DNA of 64,000 bases from Verrucomicrobiota bacterium (GTDB taxonomy: Bacteria > Verrucomicrobiota > Verrucomicrobiia > Opitutales > Opitutaceae), in contig JAFAAS010000082.1 in assembly GCA_023426435.1 (NCBI GenBank), forward strand, positions 1 to 64,000, read 5' to 3'. The position numbers and the translations under genes are program-made. This document shows, one piece after another, positions 59,995-64,000 of this stretch. A model generated the notes under the pieces. The model was not told where the DNA came from. It did not search any database and was given only the letters and a program-made list of their open reading frames with translations. Positions within the stretch are counted from its first letter, which is position 1; the number at the start of each line of letters is the position of its first letter.

Positions 59995-60630
59995 TCACAC
60001 CGCCGCCGCCCGCCGCGAACGCCACCGACGCGCCCCCGCTTGCACCAGCACCGCCCCCGCCAAATACATGCCCGCGGCGACCACGATCCATCCACGCACC
60101 CAAAACCATGTCTGGCGCCCGCGATGCCACATGCTCGCCCTTCGCTGATCCTCTGCGCGCACGATCGCATCGAGCGTCGCCCGCTCCGCCTCCAAGGTCT
60201 CCGTTTCCCAACGCAGCCGCTGCAACTCCTGCTGCAAGGTCGACGCTTTCGCCGCCGCTTCGACGTGCAGCGCTTCCATCTTCGCCAGCCGTTCCCGATT
60301 CAACCGCTGCTGCTCGCGATTCCCGCCAAACCAGCTCCAGGTGCTCGTCAGGCTCTTCAACTCCCCCACCACTTTCTCCGCCTTCAACGCCCGCTCCTGC
60401 TCCGGCGGCAGTTCCACTTCGAGTTGCTCGATCCGGTGCCGCGCACTCGCAATCTTCTCGTCCACCATCGCCCGCTGCAGGCGCGCGCCTTGCTCTTCCT
60501 TCATCTTCCCGCGATCGCTCGCCAGCAGCCATCCGCCGAGCGCCACCACCACAATCCCTGCGCCCAACGCCGCCGCCGGCGCAAACGACGCCGCGCGAAG
60601 AATCGATCGATGCAGGGTCAGCGCGAACAT
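59995..60630 (-). CDS. Membrane protein with central coiled coil (unknown function)
   Basis: A 211-residue protein. One N-terminal span (SFAPAAALGAGIVVVALGGWLLA, about residues 14-37) is followed by about 125 residues of heptad-like, Glu/Arg/Leu-rich coiled coil (MKEEQGARLQRAMVDEKIAS, REQQRLNRERLAKMEALHVE, LQQELQRLRWETETLEAERA). A second C-terminal span (WIVVAAGMYLAGAVLVQAGA) and a basic tail (RRWRSRRAAAV) end it. Both ends are membrane-anchored, so the coiled coil probably forms an antiparallel hairpin. Heptad regularity over a hundred residues argues this is a real gene. Family not recognised. It is divergent from gdhA and upstream of uvrB. Confidence 0.68.
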   Translation of the reverse strand: MFALTLHRSILRAASFAPAAALGAGIVVVALGGWLLASDRGKMKEEQGARLQRAMVDEKIASARHRIEQLEVELPPEQERALKAEKVVGELKSLTSTWSWFGGNREQQRLNRERLAKMEALHVEAAAKASTLQQELQRLRWETETLEAERATLDAIVRAEDQRRASMWHRGRQTWFWVRGWIVVAAGMYLAGAVLVQAGARRWRSRRAAAV

Positions 60631-60724
60631 GAGTCGATGGGTTATGACAATTGCTAAACCTCTTTCCTCGTCCCAAGTTCCCGCAAAGCCCGCGGTTCAC
60701 CCCACCGCTTGCGCCATCGCTGCC

Positions 60725-61999
60725 ATGTCCAAAGTCATCGTTTCGACTCTCTACGAATCCGACGTCTTCAAGATGGCCTGCCGCCAATTCGATAAAGCCG
60801 CCGACGCCATCAACCTTCCGGAAAATCTCCGCGATCGCACCAAATACCCGCGCCGCTGCCTCGCCGTCGCTCTCCCGATCCGTCGCGATGACGGCAGCAT
60901 CACCGTCTTCGAGGGCTACCGCGTTCAACACAATCTCTCCACCGGCCCTTCAAAAGGCGGCATCCGTTTCTCTCTCAACGTCACCATCGGCGAGGTCGCC
61001 GCGCTCGCCATGTGGATGAGTTGGAAATGTTCCCTCGTCGGCCTGCCTTACGGCGGAGCCAAGGGCGGCGTGATCGTCGACCCGCGCCAGCTTTCCGAAG
61101 TGGAACTCGAACGCCTTTCCCGCCGTTACATGCAGGAAATCGCCTCTTTCATCGGTCCTCACATCGACGTGCCCGCACCCGACATGGGCACGAACGAAAA
61201 GGTCATGGGTTGGATGATGGACACTTATTCCAACCACGTCGGCCACAACTCCCCCGCCATCGTCACCGGCAAACCCATCTCGCTCGGCGGCTCCCAAGGC
61301 CGCCGTGAAGCCACCGGCGCCGGCGTCGCCTATCTCGCCAAGCGCTACCTCGAAGACCTCAACATCGCACCCAACCACGCCACCGCCGTCGTGCAGGGTT
61401 TTGGCAACGTCGGCAGCGAAGCCGCCCTCGCCCTTCAAAATTACGGCGTGCGCGTGATCGGCATCTCCGACTACACCGGCGGCATCCACAACGCGCAGGG
61501 CATCGATATCGCCAAAGCCCTCGCCTACATCCGCTCCGAGGGAACGCTCCGCGATTTCGACGGCGGCGACGCCATCACGAACGAACAGCTCCTCGAGCTC
61601 GAGTGCACCGTTCTCGCTCCTTGCGCCCTCGAGCGCGTGATCACCACCGACAACGCCGCCCGCCTCCGCTGTCGCATCCTGGCCGAGGGCGCCAACGGCC
61701 CCACCACCAACGGCGCCGATCGCATCCTCGAACAGCGCGACGACATCGAGCTCATCCCCGATGTGCTCTGCAATTCCGGCGGCGTCATCGTCTCCTACTT
61801 CGAGTGGCTGCAAAACCTGCAGAACTTCTATTGGACCCGCGACGAGGTGCTCTCGAAGCTCTTCGCCATCCTCGATCGCGCGAAAGAATCCGTCGATTAT
61901 CAGCAGCGTAAGTTCAAATTCAGCCGCCGGCTCGCCGCGCTCACGCTCGGAATCCAACGCGTCGCCGACGCGAAAGCCGCGCGCGGTCTTTTTCCGTGA
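60725..61999 (+). CDS. gdhA: Glutamate dehydrogenase
   Basis: A 424-residue hexameric Glu/Leu/Phe/Val dehydrogenase that interconverts glutamate and 2-oxoglutarate plus ammonia. It has FEGYRVQHNLSTGPSKGGIR near residue 60, GLPYGGAKGGVIVDPRQ with the catalytic Lys, IDVPAPDMGTNEKVMGWMMD, the Rossmann motif AVVQGFGNVGSEAALALQNY near residue 220, and LAEGANGPTTNGADRIL. The pattern is the NAD-linked GDH (GdhA/RocG type). The ATG at 60725 gives the family N-terminus; the open frame upstream overlaps the opposite-strand coiled-coil gene and was rejected. About 315 non-coding bases follow. Confidence 0.97.
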   Translation: MSKVIVSTLYESDVFKMACRQFDKAADAINLPENLRDRTKYPRRCLAVALPIRRDDGSITVFEGYRVQHNLSTGPSKGGIRFSLNVTIGEVAALAMWMSWKCSLVGLPYGGAKGGVIVDPRQLSEVELERLSRRYMQEIASFIGPHIDVPAPDMGTNEKVMGWMMDTYSNHVGHNSPAIVTGKPISLGGSQGRREATGAGVAYLAKRYLEDLNIAPNHATAVVQGFGNVGSEAALALQNYGVRVIGISDYTGGIHNAQGIDIAKALAYIRSEGTLRDFDGGDAITNEQLLELECTVLAPCALERVITTDNAARLRCRILAEGANGPTTNGADRILEQRDDIELIPDVLCNSGGVIVSYFEWLQNLQNFYWTRDEVLSKLFAILDRAKESVDYQQRKFKFSRRLAALTLGIQRVADAKAARGLFP

Positions 62000-62314
62000 T
62001 CGCAGCGTCGCGTTCCGCCGCCATCGAAAACTGCGACGCCCGCGGGTGTATCCGAATTTCCCCTATCCGCGAAACGGCACTCTGACAATTTCGTCATTTT
62101 GCCCGATCCGCTCGCAGCGTGTCGGCAATTTGCACGCCAGGAAACAAGCCGCCTTCGCTCCGCGAAAAAACCGCCGCTGATTTCCCGGCACTTATGCACG
62201 TGCAGGCCGTGGCATGATCATGGCTGGACGCTTCCACGCGCCCCAACGCTGCGCCGCCGAACAAATCTCTGGCGCCGCATACAATGCTTCCGCGCGCGCT
62301 CTCCGCGAAAATTT
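62000..62314. other. Non-coding gap between gdhA and the second carbohydrate unit
   Basis: About 315 bases with no gene I can support. It contains a sigma54-like site (listed separately) and two perfect ten-base palindromes close together, TGCACGTGCA (62195-62204) and CATGATCATG (62213-62222), about 100 bases upstream of the glycosyltransferase start. No terminator for gdhA with a T-run is evident. Confidence 0.5.
62210..62225 (+). promoter_or_regulatory. Candidate sigma54-type promoter of the glycosyltransferase-glf unit
   Basis: TGGCATG (62210-62216), four bases, TGGCT (62221-62225): the GG and GC doublets have the required ten-base spacing, and the -24 element matches TGGCACG at six of seven positions. 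The predicted start is near 62236 and the gene starts at 62315. Confidence 0.33.
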
Positions 62315-63631
62315 ATGTCATCACCACACTCTCCTTCGATTTCGTTCTCGGCTCTTCCCGCGCTCACGGATGATTCCCAGCGACGCACGACGCGCCGGAC
62401 GACCGACTCGCGCTCCGCCTGGCCCCAGTCCGCCCTCGCCCAAACCGCGCCCATCATCGCACTTTGCCACTTGAGCTGGGATTGGGTCTGGCAGCGGCCT
62501 CAACAATATCTCTCCCGCTTCGCCCGCACGCATCGCGTGCTCTTCGTCGAAACGTATTGCAGCGATGTTCCCGCCACGCGCGTGGATCTCCGCCCCGCCG
62601 AGGGCCACCCCAACGTCACGATCTGCGCAATGCACCTGCCTGCCTCGCGCTGGTCCGACGGAAAATCCATCGATCGCGAGCGACGTCGCGCCCTGCAGCG
62701 CACGCTCACGAATCAGCTGCAAGGTCAGTTCGACGACGCAATCCTTTGGTTCAACGATCCCATGGCCGTCACCGCGTTCGCCGGTCATCTCGACGAAGCG
62801 CTCATCGTTTACGACTGCATGGACGAGCTCTCGCAGTTCAAAGGCGCGCCGCCGGCACTGCTCGAACGCGAACGCGATCTCCTCCAAGTCGCCGACGTCG
62901 TCTTCTGCGGCGGACGCAAGATGCGCGATCGTCGTCTGCGCCATAACTCCAACTCCCACTTCTACGGCACCGGAGTCGACACCCGCCACTTCGGCACCGC
63001 GCTCAAGCAGGAAACCTCCGTGCCCGTCGAAATCGCCGAACTCGGCGGCCCCGTGCTCGGATACTTCGGCGTCGTCGACGAGCGCATTGACTACGATCTG
63101 CTCGCCGCCCTCGCCGACGCGGATCCGAAATGGCACGTCGTCATGATCGGGCCTTTCTGCAAAGTCGATCCCGCGCAATTTCCCCAGCGTCCCAATCTCC
63201 ACTGGCTCGGCGGACGTCCTTACGCCGACCTTCCTTCGTTCACCAAGGGCTTCTCCGTCGCCCTCATGCCGTTCGCGCTCAACGAGGCCACCGAATACAT
63301 CAATCCCACCAAGGCGCTCGAATACATGGCCGCCGGTCGCCCCGTCGTTTCCACCGCGCTCGACGAAGTAAAATCAAACTTCAGCAGCGTCGCCCGCATC
63401 GCGAAATCCCACGAACAGTTCATTTCGCTCTGCCGCCGCGAAATCGAATCGCCTTCCCAAACCCGCATCGCCCGCGGCCTTCGTCTCGCCGCCGAAAACA
63501 CGTGGGAAGCAAATGTCGAAAAAATGGAAGCGCACATCGCCGCCGCGTTCGCCGAACGCCGCGAATCCGCCGCTTCCAGCGAACCCGCCTCCGTCGTCCC
63601 GTTTGTCGGCAACCAAACCGCGTATGTTTGA
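62315..63631 (+). CDS. Glycosyltransferase (GT-B, glf-linked)
   Basis: A 438-residue protein with an unusual Ser/Arg-rich start (SSPHSPSISFSALPALTDDS), then GT-B sequence: IIALCHLSWDWVWQRPQQYL near residue 47 and IVYDCMDELSQFKGAPPALL near residue 164, both hallmark segments of a glycosyltransferase group that lies beside UDP-galactopyranose mutase genes. GGPVLGYFGVVDERIDYDLL and LHWLGGRPYADLPSFTKGFS mark the donor half, with NEATEYINPTKALEYMAAGRP as the nucleotide-sugar site. The ATG at 62315 is preferred over the longer open frame. It overlaps glf by eight bases, so the two are probably co-translated. Confidence 0.88.
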   Translation: MSSPHSPSISFSALPALTDDSQRRTTRRTTDSRSAWPQSALAQTAPIIALCHLSWDWVWQRPQQYLSRFARTHRVLFVETYCSDVPATRVDLRPAEGHPNVTICAMHLPASRWSDGKSIDRERRRALQRTLTNQLQGQFDDAILWFNDPMAVTAFAGHLDEALIVYDCMDELSQFKGAPPALLERERDLLQVADVVFCGGRKMRDRRLRHNSNSHFYGTGVDTRHFGTALKQETSVPVEIAELGGPVLGYFGVVDERIDYDLLAALADADPKWHVVMIGPFCKVDPAQFPQRPNLHWLGGRPYADLPSFTKGFSVALMPFALNEATEYINPTKALEYMAAGRPVVSTALDEVKSNFSSVARIAKSHEQFISLCRREIESPSQTRIARGLRLAAENTWEANVEKMEAHIAAAFAERRESAASSEPASVVPFVGNQTAYV

Positions 63632-64000
63632 TTATCTCATCGTCGGTGCCGGCTTCGCCGGCAGCGTTCTCGCCGAAAGAATCGCCCGCGGACAAAACAA
63701 GAAAGTGCTCCTGATCGATCGTCGCCCCCACATCGGGGGCAACGCTTACGATTGCCACGATCAGCACGGTATCCTGATCCACAAATACGGGCCGCACATC
63801 TTCCACACGAACTCCGCCGAGATCTTCAACTACCTCTCGCGGTTCACCGAATGGCGGCAGTATCAGCACCGGGTTCGCGCGATGGTCGACGGACGCCTGC
63901 TGCCCATTCCCATCAATCTCGACACCGTCAACGAGCTCTACGGCCTCAACCTCACGCCGGACGGGATGAAACAGTATCTCGCCTCGGTCGCCGAAAAAAA
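63624..64000 (+). CDS. glf: UDP-galactopyranose mutase, N-terminal part (3' end outside window)
   Basis: UDP-galactopyranose mutase converts UDP-galactopyranose to UDP-galactofuranose with reduced FAD. The visible 125 residues hold the FAD-binding motif LIVGAGFAGSVLAERIAR, LLIDRRPHIGGNAYDCHD and KYGPHIFHTNSAEIFNYLSR, plus RFTEWRQYQHRVRAMVDGR, all diagnostic of Glf. The gene overlaps the glycosyltransferase stop by eight bases and runs out of the window. It predicts galactofuranose as a substrate of a neighbouring glycosyltransferase. Confidence 0.96.
   Translation, partial: MFDYLIVGAGFAGSVLAERIARGQNKKVLLIDRRPHIGGNAYDCHDQHGILIHKYGPHIFHTNSAEIFNYLSRFTEWRQYQHRVRAMVDGRLLPIPINLDTVNELYGLNLTPDGMKQYLASVAEK

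Overview
The window is GC-rich, gene-dense bacterial DNA. It most likely comes from the Verrucomicrobiota, near the Opitutaceae. This is inferred from a giant Gly/Thr/Asn-rich protein built of autotransporter-type beta-strand repeats with a PEP-CTERM tail, from short dispersed repeats in intergenic gaps (CTTCGCGTCCTTCGCGGT-like and GTCATTCTGAGCGAAGCG-like), from frequent GTG/TTG starts, and from weak Shine-Dalgarno signals. No sequence search was run, so the taxonomy is inference.

Layout. 1-5.3 kb holds housekeeping genes: the 3' end of dxs with its terminator, a small Cys-rich secreted protein on the minus strand with its own terminator, a stand-alone glycosyltransferase, tRNA-Gly(CCC), recR, ybaB, an SDR-type epimerase and a DJ-1/PfpI protein. 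5.3-5.7 kb is a non-coding gap with dispersed repeats.

5.7-42.5 kb is one run of 33 plus-strand genes, many joined by 4-base ATGA/GTGA overlaps. It is a surface polysaccharide locus. It opens with an unusual fusion of an asparagine-synthetase-like amidotransferase to a GT4 glycosyltransferase. After that come an FdtA-type ketoisomerase, a Wzm/Wzt ABC exporter, five FkbM methyltransferases, an alpha-1,2-fucosyltransferase, about sixteen further glycosyltransferase-like genes (including two members of a family I cannot name), two hexapeptide acetyltransferases, two Wzy/WaaL-type membrane proteins, three other polytopic membrane proteins and a polyprenyl-phosphate sugar-1-phosphate transferase. 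The likely logic is that the sugar-phosphate transferase starts the chain on a lipid carrier, the glycosyltransferases extend it, and methyl, acetyl and amide groups decorate it. Export is by Wzm/Wzt and/or a polymerase/ligase route. No flippase is visible.

42.6-52.2 kb returns to housekeeping genes: a flavoprotein disulfide reductase, hisA, an M42 peptidase, a secreted protein of unknown function, the tig-clpP-clpX chaperone/protease operon, a divergent tsaB and alr. 52.3-57.8 kb encodes the 1851-residue PEP-CTERM surface protein. 57.9-62.0 kb carries uvrB, a small membrane coiled-coil protein and glutamate dehydrogenase. From 62.3 kb a second carbohydrate unit begins: a glycosyltransferase overlapping glf (UDP-galactopyranose mutase), which runs off the end. 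This suggests galactofuranose in a surface glycan. No CRISPR array, insertion sequence, prophage or replication origin was seen.
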